Assembly (NCBI GenBank): GCA_036507955.1
Contig: DATCIH010000061.1
Span: 1-17,434 of the forward strand
Source: DATCIH01 sp036507955
GTDB taxonomy: Bacteria > Bacillota > Clostridia > Clostridiales > Clostridiaceae
DNA: 17,434 nt
Reading direction: 5' to 3'
In this document: in pieces, positions 7,231 to 15,116 of the stretch
Layout: each line of letters begins with the position of its first letter
How positions within the stretch are numbered: position 1 is the first letter of the stretch
The notes under the pieces: model-generated
The model's input: only the letters and a program-made list of their open reading frames with translations
Told to the model about the DNA's origin: nothing
Database searches by the model: none
Made by a program: the position numbers and the translations under genes

Positions 7231-8955
7231 CTATTTTATTTTTATTTTAAAATTTCCTTTAATCCTTGTAGGGTAATCAATAATAGTTAAATAAATTGGA
7301 TTCTGAAATTTTTCTGTACCAGCTATATCATACTCATAATTTTGTACACCACTCTCTCTAGAATCAAACTCACCAGTATTAGACTCATAGGTTTTTCCAT
7401 CACCTGCTTTGAAAATGCTATAAAATATGCTATATAATCTATTAAAGTCAAGGACTTTATCTTTTTCTAAGCTGAACTTTAATTTAGTTTGGTTACTATT
7501 TTTAGTAATGGAAATTAATTTTAATTTATCATCTGGTGCATTAATTAAGGTGTTGTTTTCAGTGTCAACAATTACAATTGCTTTGTCTTTATCAACTGCC
7601 TGTATACTAGTCCCCTCTAAATAAAGCTCCTTTGATTTAGAAAAATAGCTGCTTTGGAAAAATAGAGAGTTGTGATTATCATCAGCTCTAGTACCTGCGT
7701 TACCATTAATAATTCCCCACTTTTCACCTTTTTCATTAACAATAGCTATATCCTCAAAATTGAGTATTTTTTTAGTATTATTTATATCAAATTCTACATC
7801 CACCGCTATTCTTGTAGGGGTAATAACAGTAGTTTTGAAAAGTATTTTTTGCCCTTGAACCTGAGCGGATTGGTTTATAGTATAGTTTTCTTCCAAGGTC
7901 CTAAATTTACTTTTATCAATTGGTACCTCTATATTCCAGATAGATTTTAATGCCTCTCCTTTATCCCTTAAGGGATCATTACTATTTAAACTTTCTCTGA
8001 ATTTGAATTCAAGCTTCAGCTTTTCTGGTATTATTGTCTCCTTATAAAAATCTATTTCTATTGAGCTTTCCACTTTTTTATTTATGCTCATATCTTGATC
8101 AAGGCCCCCATAAGAAATTGAAATGTTGTCCATTGGCTTCTCCTCAATATCCATTATTTTAAAGGAGTCCAAGCCTATGAACCTATGCTTCCCCTTATCT
8201 TCAATGAAATAAAATATTATTACCTTTGAATTATCTATAATAATATCTTTAACTGTAACTACTAATCCTTCCTTTTCTGTGGTCATATTAACATTCTGTA
8301 CAAAATTGTTATCTACAATAGCTTTTATTCCTTTATCATAATTAATTAAATTTACTATATAGGAAAGTCCCGGGATCTTTGAAACATACCCTGCGAAAAC
8401 TGGTGATATACGAATAGATGTTATGAAAATTATAACAGAAATCATAGCTGCAATATTTACTAAAACTTTTATATTATTTTTGTGTTTCCTTTTAATCCCT
8501 AAGCTAATGCCCTTTCTAATATATTGCTCTATAGCTTTAGGCGATATTTCTTGTATGGACATATCTTGAAAATATTTTAATATTATAGCATTTTTATATT
8601 TTGGTTTTAATTTGTTAATAGCAGCTTCAATTAAAGTATTATCTAAATTAAATTCATTATTTTCAATAGAGTGATCCTTCTCTTGATATATGAATTTTTT
8701 CTTCCTCTTTTGCTCATCGATACAGTAATTTATTAAGATTCGCATAATCCATGTGCCAAAATATTTTGGTTCTTTTACTTTATTTAATTTTATATAGGCT
8801 CTACAAGTTACCTCTTGAATAGCTTCTAGGGAATCTACTTCATTTTTTAAATAACAATATGCAGTATTATATAATTTACTCTTATATAAAGAGATTAAAC
8901 TATAAAAAGCTTCATTATCTCCTGCTTTAGCTGAGTTTACTAATTCTTCCTCCAT
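7231..8955 (-). CDS. fused, truncated ECF sigma factor and DUF4179 anti-sigma protein
   Basis: This is one 574-codon frame. Residues 1-90 are ECF sigma region 2 (YKSKLYNTAYCYLKNEVDS, then FGTWIMRILINYCIDEQKRKKK). Residues 110-138 are the first part of region 4 (INKLKPKYKNAIILKYFQDMSIQEIS). The DNA-recognition helix that should follow is absent: after residue 138 the chain goes to PKAIEQYIRKGISLGIKRKHKN. This resembles the cytoplasmic end of a DUF4179 anti-sigma protein. Next come a membrane segment (about 162-182), SPVFAGYVSKIPGLSYIVNLINYDKGI (DUF4179 signature) and a long extracellular beta-rich region, probably including DUF5643. In related loci these are two adjacent genes. The simplest reading is an in-frame deletion that removed the sigma C-terminus and the anti-sigma N-terminus. 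The start ATG at 8955 has AAAGGGGGG before it. The product would be a membrane-tethered region 2 unlikely to recognise a -35 element. It could be a dead remnant, or a decoy that still binds RNA polymerase (speculation). Confidence 0.85.
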   Translation of the reverse strand: MEEELVNSAKAGDNEAFYSLISLYKSKLYNTAYCYLKNEVDSLEAIQEVTCRAYIKLNKVKEPKYFGTWIMRILINYCIDEQKRKKKFIYQEKDHSIENNEFNLDNTLIEAAINKLKPKYKNAIILKYFQDMSIQEISPKAIEQYIRKGISLGIKRKHKNNIKVLVNIAAMISVIIFITSIRISPVFAGYVSKIPGLSYIVNLINYDKGIKAIVDNNFVQNVNMTTEKEGLVVTVKDIIIDNSKVIIFYFIEDKGKHRFIGLDSFKIMDIEEKPMDNISISYGGLDQDMSINKKVESSIEIDFYKETIIPEKLKLEFKFRESLNSNDPLRDKGEALKSIWNIEVPIDKSKFRTLEENYTINQSAQVQGQKILFKTTVITPTRIAVDVEFDINNTKKILNFEDIAIVNEKGEKWGIINGNAGTRADDNHNSLFFQSSYFSKSKELYLEGTSIQAVDKDKAIVIVDTENNTLINAPDDKLKLISITKNSNQTKLKFSLEKDKVLDFNRLYSIFYSIFKAGDGKTYESNTGEFDSRESGVQNYEYDIAGTEKFQNPIYLTIIDYPTRIKGNFKIKIK

Positions 8956-9001
8956 ACTTATGCCCCCCTTTCTACAAATTGATTTTTAGCTTTTTATGTG
9001 T

Positions 9002-9032
9002 ATTAGACTAAGAAAGCATATGAAAAGTTTCA
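9002..9032 (-). promoter_or_regulatory. ECF-type (autoregulatory) promoter
   Basis: TGAAAC followed by TTTT (-35, from 9032) and AGTCTAAT (-10, 9009-9002) are separated by 17 bases, 46 bases before the start codon of the sigma/anti-sigma fusion. TGAAAC...CGTCTAAT is the usual form for ECF sigma factors of Firmicutes, which commonly drive their own operon. The -10 differs at one base (A for C). The assignment rests on motif resemblance and position. Confidence 0.6.
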
Positions 9033-9053
9033 AAAATTTAAATTTATTTTAAA

Positions 9054-9932
9054 TCAATTTCCATATATCTTATTCCTATAAAATGAAGGAGCTACCCCTT
9101 CGACTTTTCTAAAGGCTCTGCTGAATGCATTTATGCTATGAAATCCAAATCTCTCAGAAATTTCTGTTAAACTAAAGTCACTGTACTGAACTATTTCCTT
9201 TGCTTTTTCTATTCTTAATATTGTGTGATAATGTATTGGTGTCATTCCATAGGCTGATTTAAAAAGCCGAATCAAATGGAATTTACTTATATTAAATAAA
9301 GCTGAAAGCCTATCAAGGGTTACTTCTTTATCTAAATTAGAATGAAGAAATTCCTTAATCTTATTTAATTCCTTCATTTTAGCCTTATAGCTTATATTTT
9401 CGTTCTCCTCACATTCTTTTATAATATAGATCCACAAATTAATAAAATGACCTTTTGCGCTTATATTGTAAAATAATTCTTTTTCAGAGTATTCATGTAT
9501 TATTTCAAAGAGTAGGTTTTCAAAAAACTCTATATTCTTTATCTTAATTTTGCTTGGAAGGTGCATCTGAGAATTGGAAGTTATATCCTTCCTAAAAAAA
9601 TTCATCTCTTCAGTATTTATTTTCTCCAAAGGTCTAAAGCAAACTTTCACCTCTGAACTAGACTCTTCATAAAATAAGTCAAAATGTATATGTGGCTGTC
9701 TCAAATTGTTGTTTCCCATGATTTCCATAGAATGTGTTTGCTTTGGCTTGAAAAGAAAAACGTCCCCAGGTACACCCATGTATACTTCATCTTCTATGGT
9801 TATTTTTACTTGTCCCTCTTTAATATAGAGGAGCTCATAATCAAAAATAACTCTCTGATTGAGTTTCCAGGGAGCTTGAATTGTACTATCCGTTGCAACC
9901 CGTATATATGGAGAAAGGTAGTTGAAATCCAT
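9054..9932 (-). CDS. AraC family transcriptional regulator with cupin sensor domain
   Basis: This 292-residue protein has an N-terminal cupin-like sensor domain (about residues 30-90: YIKEGQVKITIEDEVYMGVPGD, FLFKPKQTHSM, then HIHFDLFY). The C-terminal AraC DNA-binding domain has two helix-turn-helix units (about 193-285: VTLDRLSALFNISKFHLIRLFKSAYGMTP and FSLTEISERFGFHSINAFSRAFRKVEGVAPSFYR). Such proteins usually sense a sugar and activate a neighbouring catabolic gene. Here the neighbour is the divergent GH172 gene, 182 bases away start to start, and that is the likely target. The ATG at 9932 has AGAAGG upstream. A plausible promoter, TTGCTA (9999-9994) with TAAAAT (9976-9971) at 17-base spacing, lies in the intergenic region. 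The inducer cannot be read from the sequence. Confidence 0.92.
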   Translation of the reverse strand: MDFNYLSPYIRVATDSTIQAPWKLNQRVIFDYELLYIKEGQVKITIEDEVYMGVPGDVFLFKPKQTHSMEIMGNNNLRQPHIHFDLFYEESSSEVKVCFRPLEKINTEEMNFFRKDITSNSQMHLPSKIKIKNIEFFENLLFEIIHEYSEKELFYNISAKGHFINLWIYIIKECEENENISYKAKMKELNKIKEFLHSNLDKEVTLDRLSALFNISKFHLIRLFKSAYGMTPIHYHTILRIEKAKEIVQYSDFSLTEISERFGFHSINAFSRAFRKVEGVAPSFYRNKIYGN

Positions 9933-9970
9933 ATTAATACCTTCTTTTAAAATATATATTTCTTACCATC

Positions 9971-9999
9971 ATTTTAATATAATGCTAAAATAATAGCAA
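9971..9999 (-). promoter_or_regulatory. probable promoter of the araC-type gene
   Basis: TTGCTA (9999-9994) and TAAAAT (9976-9971) are 17 bases apart, and transcription would begin about 30 bases before the start codon at 9932. The sequence is AT-rich, so chance matches are easy. Confidence 0.4.
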
Positions 10000-10013
10000 T
10001 AATAGTTAAATTA

Positions 10014-10029
10014 TAGTCAACTTTGGCTA
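10014..10029. promoter_or_regulatory. imperfect palindrome, candidate operator between araC-type and GH172 genes
   Basis: TAGTCAA-CT-TTGGCTA is a 7+2+7 inverted repeat with one mismatch, about 85 bases upstream of the GH172 start. No good vegetative promoter was found for the GH172 gene, which fits dependence on an activator binding here. AraC proteins more often use direct repeats, so this remains a suggestion. Confidence 0.3.
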
Positions 10030-10104
10030 AATACAATTATATAAACATGTTTTAGAATATAAATATAAGCTTTAATTTAACTTAACTTAAAATCTATTAT
10101 TTAT

Positions 10105-10109
10105 GGAGG
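10105..10109 (+). promoter_or_regulatory. ribosome binding site that sets the GH172 start
   Basis: GGAGG at 10105-10109 overlaps the first in-frame ATG (10103) and lies five bases before the next one (10115). The ATG at 10115 is therefore the real start, and the first ATG is upstream of its own binding site. Confidence 0.85.
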
Positions 10110-10114
10110 CATTT

Positions 10115-11197
10115 ATGGAAAAATTTAATGGACTTGGAATGAATCTTGGTAACTTATCCCGTTTGTCAGATGCAAAAAGCCGATCGATTTCCCCTGAAAA
10201 TCTCAAAGGAGAAAAAGGCGAAGGCGGCATGGCAATGGTTACCGATGCAAATAGCGCAGCTAGGGAATTAGGGCAGGGCTGGAAAGTATCACCTTGTATT
10301 GGTATTAAGCCTGGAGATACCTTAACTCTTGCTGATATAGATGGTCCAGGGGCTATTGAGCAAATATGGATGACCCCTACAGGCTACTTTAGATATAGCA
10401 TATTGAGAATATATTGGGATGGGCAGGAGAATCCTTCCGTAGAATGTCCAATTGGAGATTTCTTTGCTTCTGGTTGGGGTAAATTTGCCCAACTTTCCTC
10501 TTTAGCAATATGTGTAAACCCAGGAAGTGCTTTTAATTGCTACTGGGAAATGCCTTTTCGTAAAAAGTGCGTTATCACTCTAACAAATATTGGAGAAGAA
10601 GAGATGACCATTTTCTATCAGATCAATTATACTTTGACAGAGGTTCCTGAGGATTGTGCTTACTTCCATGCTAGCTTTAGAAGAGTAAATCCAGTTCAAT
10701 ACAAGGAAGTATTCACTATAGTTGATGGAATTAATGGGAAAGGTCATTATGTTGGAACCTATATGGCTTGGGGCGTAAACAACACTGGTTGGTGGGGTGA
10801 AGGAGAAATTAAATTCTATATTGATGAGGATAAAGAATTCCCCACAATTTGTGGCACTGGAACAGAAGATTATTTTTGTGGTTCCTATAATTTTGAAAAT
10901 CAAGAAACTAAACAATATCAAGAGTTTTCAACCCCTTATGCAGGACTTCATCAGGTACTTCGTCCAGATGGAGTATATAGTTCCCAAACTCGATTTGGAT
11001 TATATCGTTGGCATATAACGGACCCCATCAGATTTGAAAAGGAATTAAAGGTTACCATCCAAGCTTTAGGTTGGCGCTCAGGTGGAAGATTTTTACCTCT
11101 TCAAGATGATATCTCAGCTGTAGCCTATTGGTATCAAACACTTCCAACGGCAAAGCTTAATCCACTTCCAGACAAGGACTATCTGGAAATAATATGA
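10115..11197 (+). CDS. GH172 (DUF2961) family glycoside hydrolase
   Basis: This is a 360-residue cytoplasmic protein with no signal peptide. It has features of DUF2961, now glycoside hydrolase family GH172: GPGAIEQIWMTP (about residues 77-88), LRIYWDGQENPSVECPIGDFF (about 97-117), FNCYWEMPFRK (about 140-150), WWGEGEIKFYIDED (about 226-239), GTGTEDYF (247-254) and TPYAGLH. Characterised family members act on fructofuranosides (difructose dianhydride I synthase/hydrolase) or D-arabinofuranosides. The two acidic motifs GEGE and GTGTED hold the likely catalytic glutamates (E231 or E229, and E251). The exact substrate cannot be assigned. The gene is divergent from an AraC regulator with no transporter next to it. 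The first 200 bases are somewhat richer in G and C than the neighbours. A strong terminator follows. Confidence 0.9.
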   Translation: MEKFNGLGMNLGNLSRLSDAKSRSISPENLKGEKGEGGMAMVTDANSAARELGQGWKVSPCIGIKPGDTLTLADIDGPGAIEQIWMTPTGYFRYSILRIYWDGQENPSVECPIGDFFASGWGKFAQLSSLAICVNPGSAFNCYWEMPFRKKCVITLTNIGEEEMTIFYQINYTLTEVPEDCAYFHASFRRVNPVQYKEVFTIVDGINGKGHYVGTYMAWGVNNTGWWGEGEIKFYIDEDKEFPTICGTGTEDYFCGSYNFENQETKQYQEFSTPYAGLHQVLRPDGVYSSQTRFGLYRWHITDPIRFEKELKVTIQALGWRSGGRFLPLQDDISAVAYWYQTLPTAKLNPLPDKDYLEII

Positions 11198-11210
11198 TTT
11201 AAATAAAAAT

Positions 11211-11258
11211 ATACAGGCATAAGTGATTATCACACTTGTGCCTGTATTTTAAATTGTT
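11211..11258. terminator. bidirectional intrinsic terminator
   Basis: ATACAGGCATAAGTG (11211-11225) and CACTTGTGCCTGTAT (11233-11247) form a 15-base-pair stem with one G-U pair and a seven-base loop. T-rich sequence follows on the plus strand, and the A-rich sequence at 11199-11210 supplies a T tract on the minus strand. It lies between the convergent GH172 and AI-2E transporter genes and should serve both. Confidence 0.9.
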
Positions 11259-11275
11259 TTACAAATGAAATTATA

Positions 11276-12448
11276 TCATTTAATTTTGATGTCGGTGGCA
11301 TCTTGTTCCTGGCGTTTCATTATTATCTTTGTTAAGAAGAGTTTTATTATACCCGCGATAGGTACAGATAGAAGCATTCCAACTATACCGGCTAGTGTAC
11401 CACCTATAGTTACTGCCATGATTACAAAAATTGGATGTAGCCCCATGCTATCTCCAACAATTTTAGGTGCTATAACAGCACCATCAAGTTGTTGTACCGC
11501 CAGAAGTATGAGCACAGCCCATAGCGCAATAATAGGGTTAGGGCTTAGAACACCCACAATAATTGCTGGAATACAACCAATTAATGGACCAACATAGGGT
11601 ATAATGTTGGCAATACCTGCAGTAAAACCAATTAGCAAAGCAAAATCCATGCCTATAGCGGATAGTCCAATACTACTGATTATGCCAACTATTAACCCAT
11701 CAAGGAGCTGACCTCTTATGAATTTTGATATAATATGATTAATTTCATGAACTGTTTTATTAAGGTTTTTAAATTTGTATTCCTTCATTGTAAGACTCAT
11801 ATAATTCATATAGAGTTTTTTAAAAAACTCATAGTCCTTTAATAAATAGAAGGAAATAAACAAGCCAATAAAAGTATTTATAATACTGATACCTATACCT
11901 GTAAATAGTTTTATAATACCATTTATAGAAACTGATAAATATGAGTATATTTGCTGAATCGCTTGGGATAAATACCCCTTTAAATCCAAAGAGAGACCAC
12001 TATCAGTAATTTTTAGATTAATGTACGTAAAGAATTCATTATAACGTTTTATGTAATCACCAATCGTAGTGAACATACCAGATAAGTTTTCATTGCTACT
12101 AATTTGTCCTCCAATCATTGCATAGATACTATAAATAAGAATGATAAATATTAAAATTGCTACTAGATATGTTAGTATAATACTTAACAAATGGGCTTTA
12201 TACTTAAGTTTTACACGCTTAACAAGAAAACCTTTTACAATCTTTGTTAATGGATATAATAGATAAGCAATTATAATACCAATAATTAGGGGAGTCAATA
12301 TTGAAAATAAAGCTTTGATTATGTTACTTATACTGATTAAAAATTTAGTGAAATTAAAGACTATATAATAACTTATAAAAATCAAGGTTGCTGCAAGTGC
12401 AACATATAATACATACTTAAGATATTTTCTGTCGTATCTGATTTGCAT
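11276..12448 (-). CDS. AI-2E family (UPF0118) membrane transporter
   Basis: This 390-residue integral membrane protein has the layout of the AI-2E/YtvI-type family. N-terminal segments include LTPLIIGIIIAYLLYPLTKIV. A soluble middle loop follows (about residues 115-180). The conserved C-terminal block contains FIRGQLLDGLIVGIISSIGL, FTAGIANIIPYVGPLIGCIPA and VQQLDGAVIAPKIVGDSMGLHPIFVI. Family members have been linked to autoinducer-2 export and to sodium/proton exchange, so the substrate is open. The ATG at 12448 has an excellent GGAGGTGA site. It starts 51 bases after the broken flavoprotein gene, with no terminator between, and may be the last gene of the AcnX operon. Confidence 0.92.
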   Translation of the reverse strand: MQIRYDRKYLKYVLYVALAATLIFISYYIVFNFTKFLISISNIIKALFSILTPLIIGIIIAYLLYPLTKIVKGFLVKRVKLKYKAHLLSIILTYLVAILIFIILIYSIYAMIGGQISSNENLSGMFTTIGDYIKRYNEFFTYINLKITDSGLSLDLKGYLSQAIQQIYSYLSVSINGIIKLFTGIGISIINTFIGLFISFYLLKDYEFFKKLYMNYMSLTMKEYKFKNLNKTVHEINHIISKFIRGQLLDGLIVGIISSIGLSAIGMDFALLIGFTAGIANIIPYVGPLIGCIPAIIVGVLSPNPIIALWAVLILLAVQQLDGAVIAPKIVGDSMGLHPIFVIMAVTIGGTLAGIVGMLLSVPIAGIIKLFLTKIIMKRQEQDATDIKIK

Positions 12449-12499
12449 AAGTCGTCACCTCCATTTTTCGCTTATAACAAGCATTTTCAAATTCCTCAA

Positions 12500-14665
12500 T
12501 TATATATTTCTAGCTACCTCATTTGCCTCAGAAATCGCCTCCCATGCTCTTCCTAGTTTTCTTCCATCCCCCACTGAAAAAATTTTAGGAGCTGCTTTTT
12601 CTTTAAGTAAATTATAATATAAATCGTCCATTGAGGAACCACCTGTTGAAAATATTACATAATCTGTGTCAAAGGAAAGCTCCTCAGTATTGTTTATTTT
12701 AAGTGCTTTATCAAAAGGATTGTGTATGTTTTCTGGAACAAGTGTGTTCCAGGGTGTATATTGATTTTTTCTTCCTTTATTGGCTTTAATAAATACCTTA
12801 CCATTTTCAAACTTTACAACTTGAGATGCATTATAAATCTTTACAGGATCTTTAAGCTTATCTTTTTCTTTGTTTGTAGGTGAACCGTCACCCATCATCA
12901 TCCATAAAAGCATGGACCGATTTGCCTGAACAACTCCAGTCATAACATTTGGTAGCATCTCAACAATAGTAACTTGAAGGGCTTTTTCATAACTTAACGA
13001 ATAAGCAATTTCGCAACCAACAACTCCACCTCCGACTACAGTCACTTTTTTAACATCACTTGGTAATTCCATATTGTTTTGCAATAGTTCTCTTGCCTCA
13101 CAGTATTTTATCCCTTCAATACCTTGAAGCATAGACACTTTAGCATTAAGTCCAGTGGCACATATTATTACATCGAACTTATCTTTTAAATCAACTAAAA
13201 TCGCTTTTGTATTAAGTTTTACTTTAAGACCTTTTTGTTCATAAAGCATCATTTGATACTTAAGATTTGTAACATATCTTAAAAGGTCATGTTTTATTTT
13301 CATTTTGCTACCTAATTCTAGCTGACCTCCAAGACTTCCCTTTTCCTCAAATAATGTTACATCGTGACCTCTTAGAAATGCAGTTTTCGCTGCCTCACAC
13401 CCGCCTGGGCCACCTCCTATAACTGCCACCCTTTTAGAATTATCCGTCTTCACAAGTTTTTTTGTTTCCTCAAAGCCAGTATAGGGATTTATTGCACAAC
13501 ATGGATGCCCGCCAAGTATAAAGGATTGAATGCAGCCTTCTTGGTCACCAATGCAGTGATTAATTTCTTTAATTTTCCCCTCTGAAACCTTACACGGCCA
13601 GTATGGATCTGCAAGAAGCGGTCTTCCTAGCATAAAAAAGTCCGCATAGCCCTTTTCAAGAACTTCCTCTGCTTTTTCAGGTTTTCCTAATTTTCCTACT
13701 GCAATTACTTTTGCCTTTATACTGTTTTCAGTAAAATATTTTTTAAGGGTTCCTGCTATTTCTTCAACATAAGGTATATCCTCGAAATAAGCTGGAGGAT
13801 GTGGCCAAAACCAATTATCATAGCAGCCTTTATCTACATCAAAGGCATCAACGCCTGCCTTTGCTAAAGCCTTACATAGCTCTAATCCTTCCTCAACGGT
13901 TCTTTCTTTACTCTTGAAATTATTTTTAAAAACTTCACTTCCATAAGATGCTTCAAGTGCTTGAGTCAAATCTACTCTATAAATAATAGGGAAATCTTCC
14001 CACATCTCTTTTTAATTTCACTCACCACATCAAGGGCAAATTGGAATCTATTTCTGTACCTTCCTAGTTTTCTTCTATTCCAAGGAAGAGAGGTCAATTG
14101 ATCCATAAGATATCCTTCATGCCATGAAGTTGTACTCCATCAAAACCGCAAACCTTTGCATTTATAGCACTTTGTCCAAAACTTTTCACAATCCTTTTTA
14201 TTTCATGATCAGTAAAAGGAAAATGTGGAAGTTGTGGAACATAAAAGTTTCTATTTATAGATGCAGATTTTAGTAGTTTCCCTTTTAGAGCAGGTTCAGG
14301 TGAACCTACTCTTCCAAGACCAGCTGTTAACTGAATAAATATCTTTGCGTCATATGCATGAACAATGGATACAAGGTCTCTAAAACCTGCAAGTCTTGTC
14401 CTTGATGAGCCATCTATCCTTGGAAAATAAGTTGTATCATTATCTTCTGATACAGTAGGCTCAATACCATAGGAAACTGGGATAAGCCCTGTTATTAATA
14501 GCCCAGTCCCCCCTTTGCTCTTTCTGTAAAATATTCAATCATCTTAGTAAGAGGTCTTCCAATGGGGTCAGCCATATTGGTATTTCCCATAGGAGCCATT
14601 ATTATTCTGTTTTTAAGCTTGCACTTTCCAATAGATCCTTGTTCAAATATTTTTTCAAATTCCAT
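12500..14665 (-). pseudogene. enoate reductase / 2,4-dienoyl-CoA reductase-like iron-sulfur flavoprotein with three frameshifts
   Basis: The start is ATG 14665 (MEFEKIFEQGSIGKCKLKNR), behind TGGAGG at 14680-14675 and four bases after the AcnX small subunit. The family is the FMN/FAD/4Fe-4S old-yellow-enzyme group (FadH, enoate reductase, BaiCD type). Three single missing bases break it. The first is in a run of six C (plus strand) at 14508-14513, after TERAKG. The second is near 14120-14123, where HG(H)EGYLMDQLTSLPWNRR needs an extra base. The third is at 13999-14001 (KKRCG to EDFPIIYRVDL). The intact 3' part (14005-12500) holds the barrel end, the iron-sulfur motif CIGDQEGC...CCAINP, an FAD-binding VAVIGGGPGGCEAA and an NAD-binding VTVVGGGVVGCEIA. 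Restored, it would be about 722 residues, longer than typical FadH. The canonical second cysteine of the cluster motif is aspartate. It is either a recent pseudogene or intact and mis-sequenced. Confidence 0.85.
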
Positions 14666-14669
14666 ATCA

Positions 14670-15116
14670 TTAATCCTCCACTATTACAGTTCCGTCATCC
14701 TTAACCTCAATAGTTTGTCCATCTTTTACATATTCTAAGAACTCCTCGCCCAGTGAGTCAATAGTACTTATCCTAATTTCATTCCAAACATCCGCTAGTA
14801 TTACACCTGCAGCTGCGAGAGAATCTATATGTTCTGAAAAAAGCAACGCCTTAGGTGTAAGTCCTAAAGTGGCACATGTTTGAAGCACCATGCCTCCAGT
14901 AGTTGAACCTATTGTCTTTGGTAAACAAAGAATTTTACCAGTTAGATTTTTCTTATATAAGTCCTTGTTATTTTGGTCTGAGCAGATAACCTGCTTTTCT
15001 TTTTTTAACACACTCTTTTGAAAGGATGCTAGTATATTTAATCCTTCATGACTTACAACGCATTCACCCTTAACATTAGCCCCTAAGACTACCCTGCCCT
15101 TAAACTCCTTCTTCAT
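14670..15116 (-). CDS. aconitase X small (swivelling) subunit, DUF126
   Basis: This 148-residue protein matches the DUF126 swivelling domain of aconitase X: FKGRVVLGANVKGECVVS at the N-terminus, LCLPKTIGSTTGGMVLQ (about residues 73-89) in place of the usual serine/glycine-rich loop, then ALLFSEHIDSLAAAGVILADV. AcnX enzymes are dehydratases. The best known acts on cis-3-hydroxy-L-proline and another on mevalonate 5-phosphate. The small domain closes over the active site of the large subunit. The ATG at 15116 overlaps the end of the large subunit by 17 bases, with GAAGGAGG just upstream, so the two are probably made in equal amounts. The substrate here is not identified. Confidence 0.9.
   Translation of the reverse strand: MKKEFKGRVVLGANVKGECVVSHEGLNILASFQKSVLKKEKQVICSDQNNKDLYKKNLTGKILCLPKTIGSTTGGMVLQTCATLGLTPKALLFSEHIDSLAAAGVILADVWNEIRISTIDSLGEEFLEYVKDGQTIEVKDDGTVIVED

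Noticed and set aside
10580..10921. Minus-strand open frame of 113 codons inside the GH172 gene
   Set aside because: It lies opposite a well-conserved coding region, has no ribosome binding site and no recognisable protein features.
11265..11597. Plus-strand open frame of 110 codons opposite the AI-2E transporter
   Set aside because: The low-complexity Ile/Pro/Thr translation is the mirror of the conserved transporter C-terminus and shows no start signals of its own.
14503..14516. Programmed -1 frameshifting at A AAG GGG in the flavoprotein gene
   Set aside because: The heptamer fits the slippery pattern, but the same gene has two more breaks at sites without slippery sequences, so lesions or errors are simpler.
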